From positions 10,425,001 to 10,489,000 of the forward strand of contig NC_079381.1 of assembly GCF_021018895.1 (NCBI RefSeq): a DNA stretch of 64,000 bases, read 5' to 3'. The notes below the pieces were generated by a model. It had not been told where the DNA came from. It worked only from the letters and a program-made list of their open reading frames with translations, and searched no databases. Origin of the DNA: Seriola aureovittata. Taxonomy: Eukaryota > Chordata > Actinopteri > Carangiformes > Carangidae. Every line of letters begins with the position of its first letter. Position 1 is the first letter of the stretch. The translations under genes were made by a program, and so were the position numbers. Below are positions 14,801-26,419 of the stretch, one piece after another.

Positions 14801-15865
14801 TGATTAGATTGAAACTGAGTGTGGAAATTATGGAGTGCCAAGCTGTGCGCTGTGTTGGTGCAGTGTCAGAGTAGAGGTTGTTTCTGGGACACTAGAATTC
14901 ATTGTTGAGACTCCTGGAGGCTTTATGGACTTAATTCAATGAAGGCTGCATGATGGGAGGTTTTCAGTCTTTATAGCCCTGTTGACAAACCCAATTTCAG
15001 CCACCCACTTTCATTCTCTAACATCCATAACAACAAACCCCCATATCTAAAAGACAAAATAAGTTGTCAGTGCCTTCCAAAGAAAAACCGATGTGACGGT
15101 TACGAAAATGATCACTGATAGTCTGCCACCTCTTCAAGACTAATAAACTACTTTGTTATGGTTTAAAAGCAACATAAGAAATGTGATGCGAACCCTGGTC
15201 TCAAATGTCATGACCAGGCACATTGTACATTGTACCATGAGAGGAAGGTTGTCAGAAAAAAGGTCAGCCAATGGCCAGTGCAGTCTGGCCATTTCTGGTG
15301 ATGCCAGTCACAGCTAAATTGCAAACTGATTTAAAGTGACATGAGAAATAGTTACATTTGCCAAAAACACAAGCATAACAGACAAGAAAAAAAAAGAAAA
15401 TTGACTTCAGTATTTATTTTGTCATCTTATCTAAGTCATAGAAAACACTCCTAGCAATTGTTAATTCTTATTCATACTCCCCGTGTTTATCTAGAAATAA
15501 ACACCGCCATGGGAAATTGATTTCCATCTAACTGCCTATGCAAACAAGTGACATTTTATATTTGACTGATTGTATATTAAGCTGTATGATCGTTGACATC
15601 CCCCATTCTTCTTCTACAACTCAAGAGAATGGTAATAAAAGTCCTGCTGGGTGGTTCAGGCAGAGACTTTTAGTCTAAGAGGCCAACAAGGCCTACTTTA
15701 AAATAACAGCATTTTAAGCTTCTGGGTGTTAGGCTAAATGGTCAAGTGTAATCCCCTTAGCTCCCGACCAGCATTAGTAGAAATTCCTCAATAATACGCA
15801 ACATGATTTCATAGTGATTGCTGCCTTTGAGAGATGTTTGTAATGCTGAAAAGGTCACAAGGGGC

Positions 15866-15894
15866 ACAGACAGACAGACAGACAGGCAGACAAA
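15866..15894. repeat. Short (GACA)n tetranucleotide repeat
   Basis: About seven GACA/GGCA units in tandem. Confidence 0.85.
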
Positions 15895-16720
15895 GGGACT
15901 TAAGTGTGCTGGTTGAGGAACAAGGTTCCCTTTTTTCTGGCGATTTCAGACTTGAGTCATTAGGATCCATTTTTCTTTAATAACAAAGGACGTGGTGGAG
16001 CACGGCTGAATGTTTGTACAGCTGATTAACACCACACCTTTCTCAATTCGACTGAGCTATGGGAAAAAGAGAAAACTACACGCCTCTGTTGTCAAAAAAA
16101 TTTTACAAATCTGCATTATACATCTGGTCTTTGTCATTTGTATTACACATCTTAGTCTCTTGAGCTGAAATTTTTGAGGAGATGTGAGGCCTCTGACTTG
16201 ACATGAGTTTATTGAAACAAACCTAAAAAAATTTGAAGGGTAAACCCACCAGCTGCGTCACATAGCAATGCATCATTTGACACCCACAGCACACACTGGA
16301 TGAATCATATACAGAAGAAGTGGACATGGTACGGTAATCACAATATGCCAATCTGCAGACTCAATACAGATTCTGCTTATCAACCTCAGCCAGTACCAAG
16401 CACCAATACAATTCTCTTCCCAAATTTAAAATGTGGTTAACCCTCCATGTGGAGGTGATTAAGAAGTGGCATCATTTGGTCTCCACACCAGGGAAACCAT
16501 CAGTTTTCAGAAAAACTAAAGGTGCGCCATAAACATCCACAGCAAATTTCAAGAAAAAACAGCCGTACCTTTATGTACTACTAATACTACCATACTTTAG
16601 TATTAGACAGACTGACAGAATCATGAATTCGGAAACGCGCAAAAAGTCACAGACATTGCTTAGAGTGTGCAACAGAAAAAACAAGCATACCATTGGCATT
16701 CAGAACAGTTTCAAACTCAC

Positions 16721-17281
16721 CTGGGAGAAGTTGAGCCCATTGAGTGGATGGCACTGTTCCTCCACCTTCTCGACAGCCCCCGTCCTCTTCCTCATCCTCT
16801 CTGCCTCCTGGGCCAGGTACAGGTCCAGCACTGGCACCCCTCTCGTCTTAATATCTGCCTCAGTTAATGAATTCACCATCAGCATTACCCAAACTGGTCG
16901 CTTCCTCTCCCAGTTCCCAGCGATGGCATTGAAGAGGTAGTCTGCGTAGAGTCCCTTCCCTCTCTGATCTGGCGTCATCCACGAAGGCATCATGAGTTTT
17001 ACATACTCAAGGTGCCTTTTAAGTCTCCGATAGATGTCTCTGGGCAGGACGTCCTGCAGGTTTTCACCCTGGGGAAGCAGCTGACAGCTGGTCAGGGCTG
17101 AGATGGTGTAAGGGTCTGTCAGGTCCAGCTCAAAGTAGACAATGTTACTCTCCTGGAAGGCCTGCTTGGAGTTTTCAGGAATGAAGTCCCAAACACGTGT
17201 GTAGGGAACGTGGATTGTACCATAGAAATATGAGGGAGGATCCCGTTTGATCGTCCACAGGAAGGAGTTTAGATCAGTTTG
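16721..17281 (-). CDS. trabd2a: trabd2a (TIKI1) coding exon 2
   Basis: This 561-nt exon encodes 187 residues with intact acceptor (C-rich tract then CAG before 17281) and donor (GTGAGT after 16721). Both boundaries are phase 0. The peptide has the TIKI core: '[20 protein letters not shown]', then '[16 protein letters not shown]', '[19 protein letters not shown]', '[20 protein letters not shown]' and '[12 protein letters not shown]'. TIKI proteins belong to the TraB/PrgY superfamily. They are type I membrane metalloproteases that remove an N-terminal octapeptide from Wnt ligands. The first GxxH motif (GTIH, a presumed metal ligand) is here, while the second GxxH lies in later exons not found. 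Residues such as '[10 protein letters not shown]' and '[20 protein letters not shown]' fit TIKI1 better than TIKI2. The NFS near the exon end is a potential N-glycosylation site. Confidence 0.95.
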
Positions 17282-18762
17282 CTGGGGGACAAAAAAAAAA
17301 AAATATATAGCTATTATTTTCATTATATATTAATCTGTTGATTATTTTTCTGATTAACTGATTAATGTTAATAGATGTCAGAAAATAAAAAATGCCTGTC
17401 ACAAGTTCACATGGCTCAGGGTGTTGTCGTCAGCTTTGTCTAACCAAAAGTTTTAGGCCCATAAACTTTTCATTTACACTGATGAACACTGAAAATCAGA
17501 AAATCTTCACATTTGAGAAGCTGGAAACATTGAATGTGTGCCATATTTAACTCTGTCAAGTGACCAAGCATTCCAGCACTGAATATTAGCAAGTCAGAAA
17601 CATGTGTAAGACACATGGGGGAAATAAGGATATGAAAAAACAAAACAGAGAGTGGCGCATTTACAGAAAAAGGAGGAGAATCTTTTATCGGTTGGAAGTT
17701 TCTTCATGACATTACAGTTCACATGTAAAGTGACACTGGGCCTGTCTGACACCATAGGGCAAAACCACCACTTTGTCTGTCAGAGGCTGTTTAGTAGACA
17801 GACTGCTAACAGACTGATAATGACTTATTAACAGGCCACTTAGGACCCAAGTGCCAAACAAACAATACACATGTCAGTGTTGCCCAGAATGTTTTGCCCT
17901 CTTGTTTCTGTTCCTGAATCCTGTGAGCGTTAAAAGAACATGACTGGCAAATTAATAAAAAAAAAAAATTAAAAATCAAAGAAAGGCTGAGAGGCAATCA
18001 ATAAAAGGGAGGTTGAAATTTAATTCATTTGTAAAATACTAAAGAGAAACAGAGTAAATCTTGATCTGATGGTTTTGTCCCTACACACACCTATGGACAG
18101 TGTGTAAAGCCAATACACAAAACTAGCATAGAAACAATCATGGATGATTGACAGAAAATGTATCTGAGATTTTTGATAATTGATTATGCCATTTATCAAA
18201 CAAAATGGCATTTATTCCCTGATACAACCTTTTTATATCATTCTTAATAATCAAAACATGATTATTATTAAATTTCATTACCTTCTTTAGGTTTGGGACT
18301 GTTACGTCAGAAAAATAAGATGAAGATGACACCTTGAGCTCTGAGAACTTGTGATGGGCATTTTAAACTATTTTTCCACAGATTTAGAACTAAAAAAGGT
18401 AATAGATTTATGATTAACAGATTAATCAATAACAAAAATAGTCATTAGTCCCAAAACTATACAAAACAGAACAAAGAAAATCAGAGATTTCCTCCATAGA
18501 CAGGACTGATTTTACCAACATATTCCACCTATACACTTTGATTTCAAAGTGGAAACAGGTTCAATGATTAAAACTGTAAGAAGAGGGTAGTTGGCCCTTC
18601 AGGGCTCCTTTAAAACTTTATGAACTGCTGCAAAATAAAAAAAAATGATGTGGCTACTTTGAGGTGCCAAGATAAAACTTTACAATGGAAAACCGTTAAA
18701 GCGACTTTTACAACATTTAAGCGACGTAATTACTCATTTACTCTGGTGTCATGATAACTTAC
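17282..18762 (-). other. trabd2a intron 1
   Basis: GT-AG intron of 1481 bp between the two coding exons: GTAAGT at the 5' end and a pyrimidine tract ending CAG at the 3' end. The sequence is AT-rich with homopolymer A/T runs. No embedded gene is seen. Confidence 0.85.
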
Positions 18763-18867
18763 TTTCCTGTTTAACTCGCAGTTGGCGGAGTCCCTCAACC
18801 TCCACTGGTCTGCTCGGACCAGCAGCAACAGACAGGACTGAATGAATGCGCCCAAAGTGCCCCGCAT
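18763..18867 (-). CDS. trabd2a: trabd2a (TIKI1) coding exon 1 with signal peptide
   Basis: On the minus strand ATG at 18867 opens a 35-codon exon that ends in AGG AAA before a consensus GTAAGT donor. It reads MRGTLGAFIQSCLLLLVRAD and then a tail ending 'ANCELNRK'. The first half is a typical secretory signal peptide with a short basic n-region and a hydrophobic h-region. The end matches the human TIKI1 junction (CELK..QQ before LNSFLW). Phase 0 agrees with exon 2. The start context has A at -3. TIKI proteins enter the secretory pathway and act on Wnt in producing cells, so a signal peptide is expected. This exon is too short to be found by length alone; it is supported by splice phase and the CEL motif. 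Confidence 0.88.
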
Positions 18868-19158
18868 CGTAGCTCTCTCCAAAGTGTGCACGGCAAGCCT
18901 GTGTTTGCTTCACAACGTGTTGCACCAACTATTCCGCAGAAAGCATATGGACGAAGCACTACTTCCACAGCCCCTCAGGCTCCATGCGGTCACGTAAAAT
19001 GAGCTGACAAGTATCCGACAAACCGCCGGACAGGGGTCATGCCGGCTCGAGCATGGACATGGACGCGGTGCTGCTGTTTCACGTGTGTTTGAGAGAGGGA
19101 GAGGTGGTCATTGGGGTTTACACGGGGTCAGATCATGCTCTCAGTGTTGGCCAGACTG

Positions 19159-19160
<2 letters not shown>
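18868..19160 (-). promoter_or_regulatory. Probable trabd2a promoter / 5' UTR, CpG-richer stretch
   Basis: The sequence just upstream of the trabd2a start is visibly richer in CpG and GC than the surrounding DNA. It shows no obvious TATA box on the minus strand, so a CpG-type promoter is likely. Placement is inferred from position and composition only. Confidence 0.4.
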
Positions 19161-19193
<33 letters not shown>

Positions 19194-19198
19194 TCTCC
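19159..19198. repeat. (CT)n tract upstream of trabd2a
   Basis: CT/GA repeat of about 40 bp, with a second one at 19637-19671 and a 23-T run at 19321-19343. GA-repeat tracts are common near vertebrate promoters, but no function is shown here. Confidence 0.9.
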
Positions 19199-19320
19199 GC
19201 ATCTCCTTCCTTCCAGATGTCCCGCAAAGTGTGCACGAGTTTATCCAAAAGTTTGAGGGATTCGAGGCAAAATGAATCAACAGGTCCACGCCGCGTCAAC
19301 GCACCTGAAGCCAAAAGAGA

Positions 19321-19343
19321 TTTTTTTTTTTTTTTTTTTTTTT
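19321..19343. repeat. Poly(T) run of 23
   Basis: Uninterrupted T homopolymer. On the minus strand it is a poly(A), but the neighbouring sequence shows no retrogene or SINE body. Confidence 0.9.
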
Positions 19344-19630
19344 AACCCCGGTTGTTCGGTTGGTGAGGACTGAAGATGACACTTGTGTGGATTTAACAAT
19401 CTGCACGGACGAGTTGCACTTTCTAATGAAAAATCTTAAAACCAAACTTCTCTGCACACTGATCTGTCTGTCCACCAGCTCCTCGCTGTTTGTATCTACG
19501 CCTCTGCAACTCTCTCTCCTACGTGTGTGTGTGTGAGTGTATGTGTGTGCGTTTGAGTGAGAGAGAGAGAGAGCATTTCTGTCAAGCAACTCCACTCTAC
19601 CTACCCCCTAGGTTGCCTTCATAACCCTCC

Positions 19631-19636
<6 letters not shown>

Positions 19637-19671
<35 letters not shown>
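19637..19671. repeat. (CT)n tract followed by CA-rich sequence
   Basis: CT repeat of about 35 bp, followed by interrupted CA repeats to about 19710. Confidence 0.9.
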
Positions 19672-19674
<3 letters not shown>

Positions 19675-22350
19675 CACACACACACGTACACACGCACACA
19701 AACACGCGCGCGCAGCAGTAATGTGATTAAACAACACCGCGCCCGCGACGCGTAAAGTCTCCATTCCTGTCAATAAACTGAAGGTGCAGATGACTGCAGA
19801 GCATTAAGATTAACACTGAGGAATGTAAAGCGATGCCAACATTTGATCAACATCATCCAGATTATTAATAGTTTGCGGTCCTGATTCCCTTTTTATTTTT
19901 AGTTTCAGACTGATGGGGTCTCTTGTTGTCGCCCTATAGGAGGCCTACAGACAATCAAGGGTGCCAGTGGCGATCCCGTGGATAGATTATCATACCCTGC
20001 TAGTTAATGCCTTACAAACTGGAGGCATTAACATGAGAAAACCCGCAATAACAGCGCTTTACTCCGAGACACAGCTGAGCACAGACATGGAAACCACAGA
20101 ACTCCACCTTTTAATAGGCCGAGGATCAGCAGACCTCATGCAGCAGCTGGGACGAGTTCACTCACCATATGTTAACCAAATGTAGCTTATTCCTTAACTT
20201 GTTGAAGTCGTAATTTTATATCACACAAATTTATAATATCTTTATATAAAGTTCCATGTAGCCCAATCACAGTGCACTGCCTGTTAGAGTCCATGTAGCC
20301 TAGGGATTGTTTGGAGCCTGACTGTTTCAGTGATGAATAGCCTACCTATTAAAATGAATATGTTCTCATATGAATTAAGTTTAAAAAAAAAAAAAAAACG
20401 TGTTGTGGTGTTTACAATGGAGGGGGAAAGTGTTTTGTCCAAGATGTATGATCACTGTTTTTTTGATGTGACCCATGGCTGTGTTATAAACCCATACATA
20501 CATCAAATCCCACTAAAAGAAATACAAAAACAGCTCTTGTGAAACTTCAGTGTGTGTCATCATGACTAAAATTTTCAGCCTGAATGACTGTTTGCTTTAC
20601 CAGAAATTACAAGGACAAATGGTTGAACTTCACTGCACTGGATTTACTGGGCCATACTCTGCCAATCCCGCCCTGACGAAGGTGAAAAGGTGCTCAAGTG
20701 AAGTGAGGATCGCAGTTTTTAATATGGCAGTCACACGGAGACAGACGGAGGAGTCTTTTGGTTGATTTGTGGCTGCACCATAGTCTGTATACGAGGATAG
20801 CTGCACCTAGGAGGCCGATCTATGCTCCCCGGCTCTATGCTCGGTACCGTCAAAACCCCTGGTTCACACGGGGGCAGCGAGCACATGTTGATGTCGTCAG
20901 ACGTCTGAGTAAATACAAAACGGTTTGTTGACGCGAAGAACGACTCCGGGGCCTAATTCTCGTTGGTTGCTGTTTGCAGACAAATACGACAGACTGGAAA
21001 GATTATGAGGAGGCCGGGGCCGCCTCGCATGATAAGTGCTTTCAGCAGCACGAGACGATCTCACACACAGCAGACGCAAACTCATTGACTGTGAGAATGA
21101 GATGAATTCATTGACCGTTTGTGTGTTTTTAAAGCAAGGGGAAGACAAACTGATATAAAACAGGACTTATGTGCAGTTTTGCATATGCATCGAAACTGTA
21201 TAGATTGAAATATAAATATGTGCGTGTTTTAAAGACCAGCTCTTGAGAGTTTTCTGGCCATATGTGTGAAATATAAGACCATGATCATAATGAAATCCAA
21301 ACTTTACCAAAACCTGTTAAAGCTCCACCTAGTGGAGAAAGTAATTTTTACCAGCTGTGCTTTTCTACAGTACTCAGCTTTTGTGCTTTGGCATCATCGC
21401 ACCAAGTTCAGTCATGTAAATTCAGAGCCGATGTTGAGTTTTAGAAGACTGAAAGACAAAGGAGGAGGAGGAGGCAGAAAGATCAACGCGAGGATGCAGG
21501 GTGCAAAGACAAAACACTGCATGAGAAGCAGAGCAGAGAGAGACAGTTAAAACTGAGTGACGTCTCGCCAACATCCACTCATCCAAAGACTTCAGATCTG
21601 GCTGATCTGCCTCACTGTTTTTCACTGCCCTGAACCTGCATGGGCCACACTGGTGTCAGAAAATCATTTTGTAAGACGTTAGTGTCATTCACATCCAATT
21701 TCTTAACTGTTCATAATTCCTGGAAAAAGAAAAAGAACACCTGCTGACCAGGAACACAGCAAATCTATGTTAGATGTAGGCATACAGTATATGGTAATAT
21801 GAGATATGATCGTTGTTATTTTAGGCTATTCATACCGTGAGACGCCAGGAGAAAACTTTAAAGAAATACAGCAGCAGCATATAGTATCAGTGTACTCTCA
21901 CTACTCCTCTCCTAAATCTGGAAAAATCCAGTTGAGGCTATGTACAGTACAAATCATTGAGAGCTAAGGTGTTTCTTGCCACCTCGTGAAACTCTCAAAG
22001 ATTAAAAACACTTAAAAGTTGACTTGTAGTTATAAAATTTAATTCAAATACGTGATCTGTCCCTCAATTTAAATGTATTCACATTCAGATTCAACTTACT
22101 TTGCTCGATAGTTCAGGAAAGTTACTTCATTTCCAGAACCACGTGTGAACATCAGATGCAAAGACCAATGGCAGCCCTGGGAACTCTGCATTTGTCCAAT
22201 CATGTCGTCGTCTGAGAAATGTATAAAATGTCAAACATTAATATACAAATTACTTTAACTGACTTCTGTTTCAGTCTCACTTGTCCAAGCTGTTGCACGT
22301 TACAGTGAAAATGGAATAATTTTGATGGTTGTGACCTGGTTTCGTGTATT

Positions 22351-22354
<4 letters not shown>

Positions 22355-22417
<63 letters not shown>
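22355..22417. repeat. Long (GT)n microsatellite
   Basis: GT run of about 63 bp, among the longest in the window. Confidence 0.95.
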
Positions 22418-22424
<7 letters not shown>

Positions 22425-22565
22425 TTAGTGTGTGGTTTCACACAGATGCCTCTCTACAAATCACGTTTCTCAACCTTTACAAAGATTAAAGAGGAAGCAG
22501 CTGCAGGTGTTCTTTTTACCTCTATACAGATGCACAAACAAAGACGAGCATTACAACATGCGCAT

Positions 22566-22589
22566 ACACACACACACACACACACACAC
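22566..22589. repeat. (CA)n microsatellite
   Basis: CA run of about 24 bp lying about 150 bp from the GT run, in the opposite sense. The two could pair as a long imperfect hairpin. Confidence 0.9.
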
Positions 22590-23929
22590 GCACGCACACA
22601 TGCTCTCACACCTGTTCTCTATTTCCATTATCCCCCCACTTAGCCCACAGAGGCTGTTTTATATAAATACTTATCCAACATACATCATCCTCTCACTCTG
22701 TCTACATATGTTACATATGTCAGAGGTAAAAGCTGTTACCTGCTGCTTTTTACATCATGTATTGTTCCTCACAGCAAATTCAAACCAGTTTTTCACTAAC
22801 ACGTAGGGTCAGGATGAAGTCTGGGGGTCAAGACTTGATAGACAGGAATTCACTAACCAGCACATCGCCCAGTCACATATCAGATCTCCCTAACCTAAAA
22901 CCATATGACACACCAGCATATGGGCTTGATGAGTAAAAGATAAGTAGAGGTCTTATTATATGGGTTGGAAAGTCTGGGTTTGTAATTGAGTTACAAATTT
23001 TAAATTTTGCCAGGCAACTAGGAGCCTGTGAGACGCCCTTTTACTTCTTTTTTGTTTTTCTTTTACATCTGTATATGCATGACCTTTCACATGCTGTGTA
23101 ATAACATGTAAAACCCATTCAATACATAAAATAATATTTTTGAAAAAGCAAAAATTGTCAATAACAATAAATGATAAGAGAATTGGCAATAATCCATAAC
23201 TCATTTCCCTCTAGCATTTCAATGCCGTTTTATAAAAGAGAGTCTGTTTGAAGTTTGTTATGGACGTAAGTAACCTCTCACTCGTCAATACTACGACCGT
23301 ACATCTGTACATTTCCACTTTAAAGTGGCTCTGTTTGTGAAGATCAAACAGAGCTGGGGTCTTCTGAGGTGTCCCGAGCAAACATCTGATTCTGCCTCTT
23401 CAGAGAAATCTTCAAAAGGATTTCACAGTATGAAATGACCACATATGTTTCATTTTATAAAGACTGGGAGGTGGATGTATTTGATCCTGTCAGGTGACCC
23501 ATATAAACACTCTCTGTCGCTCTCAGTAGTGACAGATATTTCTTGATTAAACAGAACATCCTGATAATTTTTTATATTTTTAAATTAAGTTTTTATAAAT
23601 GGAAAAACATAAATATCAATAAAAAGAAAGACTGTGTCTCTCTCTTTCTGTGTGCGTGTGTGGCTTGCAAGTGCTCCCAGATTTCTATGTATAGTTTACA
23701 TTATTTGTATGTATGCATTCCCAGTTTACACATTCCTCATATTTTTATAATCCTGAAAACAGACCATATGACTTTCAGGAAGCAGTCTGCTGGACAGATG
23801 AATCCATTCATTTTTACACATGCTCAGAGAATAGAAGCATACGGACAATGTGTCAGCCTTCCAGTAACAGATCACATGACTCAGTCCATTTTACAGATGG
23901 TCAGTCATTTTAACCGAGGTCTACTGAAC

Positions 23930-24353
23930 TCATTGTCACGTTCATGAAAACCAGTAGAAGCGACTTTTGCTTTGTGACATGCCGCTTTATCATGCTGGAA
24001 GTAGCCATTAGAAGATGGCAAGTCTGGCCATTCACCTCTGACCTTTCTCATCAACAAGGTGTTTCTGTACAAAAGGACTGGTGCTCACTGGATGTGTTTT
24101 TGTTTTTCTCACCATTCTGAGTTAAAACTCTAGAGACTGTTGTGAGAGAAATTCCCAGGAGATCAGCAGTTTCAGAAACACTCAAACCAGCCAGTCTGGC
24201 ACCAACAATCATGCCACAGTTAGCAAGATCATATTTGTTTTCTTCATTCTGATGTTTGATGTGAATCATCAACTGAAGCTCCTGTATCTGCATGAGTTTA
24301 TGCATTGCACAGCTGCCACATGATTGGATAATTACATAAATAAGCAGGTGCAC
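23930..24353 (-). mobile_element. Internally deleted Tc1/mariner-like transposon remnant
   Basis: Read on the minus strand, 24353 to about 24110 encodes a transposase N-terminal fragment with 'GMIVGARLAGLSVSETADLL' and 'GISLTTVSRVL', a helix-turn-helix DNA-binding module typical of Tc1-like transposases. The frame ends after another 20 or so residues. At about 24017-24030 the sequence jumps from a C-terminal-side segment (around 'ATGCTGGAAGTAGCCATTAG') to an N-terminal-side segment ('TCTGGCCATTCACCTCTGAC'). By comparison with my memory of the full-length family, most of the catalytic DDE region is missing. It cannot make active transposase. It lies about 300 bp upstream of the TATA box of the plus-strand gene. 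Confidence 0.75.
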
Positions 24354-24660
24354 AGGTGTTATTAATTTATGGTTTTCTTTATTTATTTATTGTTATTCTT
24401 TTCTTTTTCAGTCAGCTAGTCAGTTAAGGACTATAAACGTTTCTGCTGAAATAAAATATATAAATATAAAATTAAAATGATATCCTTTGATAATTGTATA
24501 TAATAAGAATAAGAATATATAATATTAATGAATGTATTGTTTATTAATTGATATTAAAAGGATAATACCAAAATAAGAAATAATAAAAAAAAATATTAAT
24601 TATAATTTGAGTTGATCGGGTAGTCATGGTGATGGGCACTGACATGTCCAGCTGCTCCTT

Positions 24661-24690
24661 TATAAAGCAGATCCTAGAATTCTGACTTCA
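24661..24690 (+). promoter_or_regulatory. TATA box and probable start site of the unrecognised gene
   Basis: TATAAA at 24661-24666 lies about 190 bp before the ATG at 24853. Transcription would be expected to begin about 25-30 bases downstream, near 24690, giving a 5' UTR of about 160 nt. This is inferred from motif and spacing. Confidence 0.5.
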
Positions 24691-24852
24691 TTCTGCACCT
24701 GAGCGCTGATTGACAAGAATCGAACTGTTGGAACTCTTCAACTGTGACCAAGTGTTGATTTGTTGAAAAGTAAAACCTCGGAATTGAGAAAACATCTCAG
24801 CTAAACCTCTGACATCTGGAAGTTTGAAAGCAGCTGTTGCAGTGTGGGGAAT

Positions 24853-24928
24853 ATGGCCTCCTCTGGTTTCCGCCGAGAGAAACACCTGCTGACTATTGGC
24901 ATCCTCCGTCTGTTGGATGACTGCTATG
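24853..24928 (+). CDS. Unrecognised gene, coding exon 1
   Basis: ATG with A at -3 and G at +4 opens 25 codons (MASSGFRREKHLLTIGILRL, then LDDCY) plus one base before the donor GTAAAA. The peptide is basic at the start, then amphipathic, with no signal peptide. The split codon joins to the exon starting at 26079 to give Ala, keeping the frame open. I do not recognise the protein family. A leading TATA box, strong start context and phase-compatible splice sites support a real gene. Confidence 0.6.
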
Positions 24929-26078
24929 GTAAAACACAGTAGAACAGTGCTGATTTCAACATCTTTGCTCCATATGGAGCATAATAACCTATTTAATAAT
25001 ACATTACATAATAAAAAATATATAACATTTATATCTTATTTAATTTTTTTTCGTTGAAAGTTTTGAGTATTCACGCGGAGTGTAGGGGTCGTCGAATTTA
25101 ACATTGAAAGTGTAGGACAAAGATGGCGACTGGGCCATTTTTCATAAAATGCTAAAAAAAAAAAAAATCATGCATGTTCCATTAACAAGCCACCAACAGT
25201 GCGTCTGACGTCTGTTTGGTCAACCATGGTCCAGTGTTTGTATGTGGGTCACTAAATTAGCATGTTTTGACTGTTCATGCTAACAGCTTTGCTTATAACT
25301 TGCATCTCAACACAGCACCACTATTTATAACGTTAAATATTTATAATGCAGTTTTATTAGAATACGACTGCAAAGTTGTGCCTGTAACTACTTTAGATAA
25401 ATGTACAAACTCTTTTGCTTAAACACACAAAGTCTTCATAAACAAGACAGTTTCAATATTAGTTTTAAATATGAATTAAATAATTGTGGCCTCAACTGTA
25501 CCTTAGTTCCCTTACTACGAAAAATATTATGAATTGTATTAATTTATCACAATTTGACCATAATCTGACACTAATAACTGCACAGAACACCAGTCAACAT
25601 ATGTGCTGCAAAAATACAGTTTTGCTTTAAGCTACTTAAGTTCGGAATTAAATTATATCTTATGAAATGATTCTTGATCAAGTCAGAGGTCTCACTGTGA
25701 AAGAAGCCTTTTCATTTTGTAATCTGATCATGTTTAAATAAAAGTATAGAAAATGAAACAGTTACATTTTATTGTAACAGAGGCAGACAGTCAATCTGAA
25801 GGATATTATTATTAAACAATATTTCATAGATATGTCAATTCATTTTAACACTTACGATATGAAGAAGATATATTATTAATGTATTCGTGCTTGAACCACA
25901 TGAATAATATTAAATAAGGCTTTTTACAATAAGTCCAACTGTGAGTCATTATGTTCATCTGTGTGTAATGATGAGAACTGTGCTTTAAAGTCATAAATCT
26001 AGATATTTAGATTTATTAAACCAGACTTTAATTAGTTCAATCCTGACTAATGCTTTCCTCTTCGTTCCTCCCATTTAG
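24929..26078 (+). other. Intron 1 of the unrecognised gene
   Basis: 1150-bp AT-rich GT-AG intron. It starts GTAAAA and ends with a pyrimidine-rich tract and TTTAG at 26078. No embedded gene is seen. Confidence 0.6.
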
Positions 26079-26419
26079 CTGATCTGCGTCGGCCAGGACG
26101 AGTCCTCCAGCTGATTGTAACCGACCTGAGGAACCGTCCGCTGAGCAGCACAAACATCGAGTCTATGAAAGACTCCATCCTGAGCCTGTATCACAACCTC
26201 ATCACAGGCTCTGTGATTCCATTCCTTCCGCTCTCTTCAGTCAGCCACATCCTTCGCGGAGCAGGGGGAGAACAGCAAGCACCAACTGGTGTGATGGTGC
26301 CCGCTGCAGGTTCCAGCTTTGCTACCTCAACTATACTGACTCCTGTTCTTCCTGAGAAGACACAGCTGGGAACACTGAAGGCCGACCGCAGAAACTGCAT
26401 CCGACACATGGAGGATTGA
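26079..26419 (+). CDS. Unrecognised gene, coding exon 2, first frame
   Basis: This continues exon 1 in phase and stays open for about 113 codons to TGA at 26417-26419. The peptide begins 'ADLRRPGRVLQLIVTDLRNR', continues through 'ESMKDSILSLYHNLITG', then a Pro/Gly/Ala/Ser-rich linker and 'EKTQLGTLKADRRN'. The start looks helical and the rest less ordered. Together with exon 1 this gives 138 residues. Directly after, a second frame with protein-like composition takes over (next entry), so this stop may be a frameshift, a programmed event or a sequence error. GC content is well above the flanking introns. No domain is recognised. Confidence 0.6.

Larger units (their letters stand above)
1..16720. 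other. Presumed trabd2a intron 2; no gene seen
   Basis: No coding exon is recognisable on either strand. All open frames are short, and many lie in dinucleotide repeats or give low-complexity peptides. Exon 2 of trabd2a ends at 16721 with a good donor on the minus strand, and the rest of that protein (N-glycosylated core, second GxxH motif, membrane anchor) was not found here. The simplest reading is a single intron longer than 16.7 kb. It holds several microsatellites (entered separately) and a degenerate teleost repeat at 11371-11800. Confidence 0.55.
19720..23900. other. Intergenic interval between trabd2a and the plus-strand gene
   Basis: No gene is recognised. The interval holds two dinucleotide tracts (22355-22417 and 22566-22589). 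A locally GC-richer patch at about 20780-21070 has no convincing reading frame. All open frames are short and lack splice or homology support. Confidence 0.55.

Noticed and set aside
15480..15520. GTGTTTAT/ATAAACAC palindrome
   Set aside because: Eight-base arms in AT-rich DNA are expected by chance in a window this size.
20780..21160. GC-richer patch with an 83-codon minus-strand frame
   Set aside because: No recognisable motif, splice site or start context; possibly an old repeat, but I could not support a family.
22344..22806. Open frames of 99 and 124 codons
   Set aside because: Built largely from the GT and CA repeat tracts.
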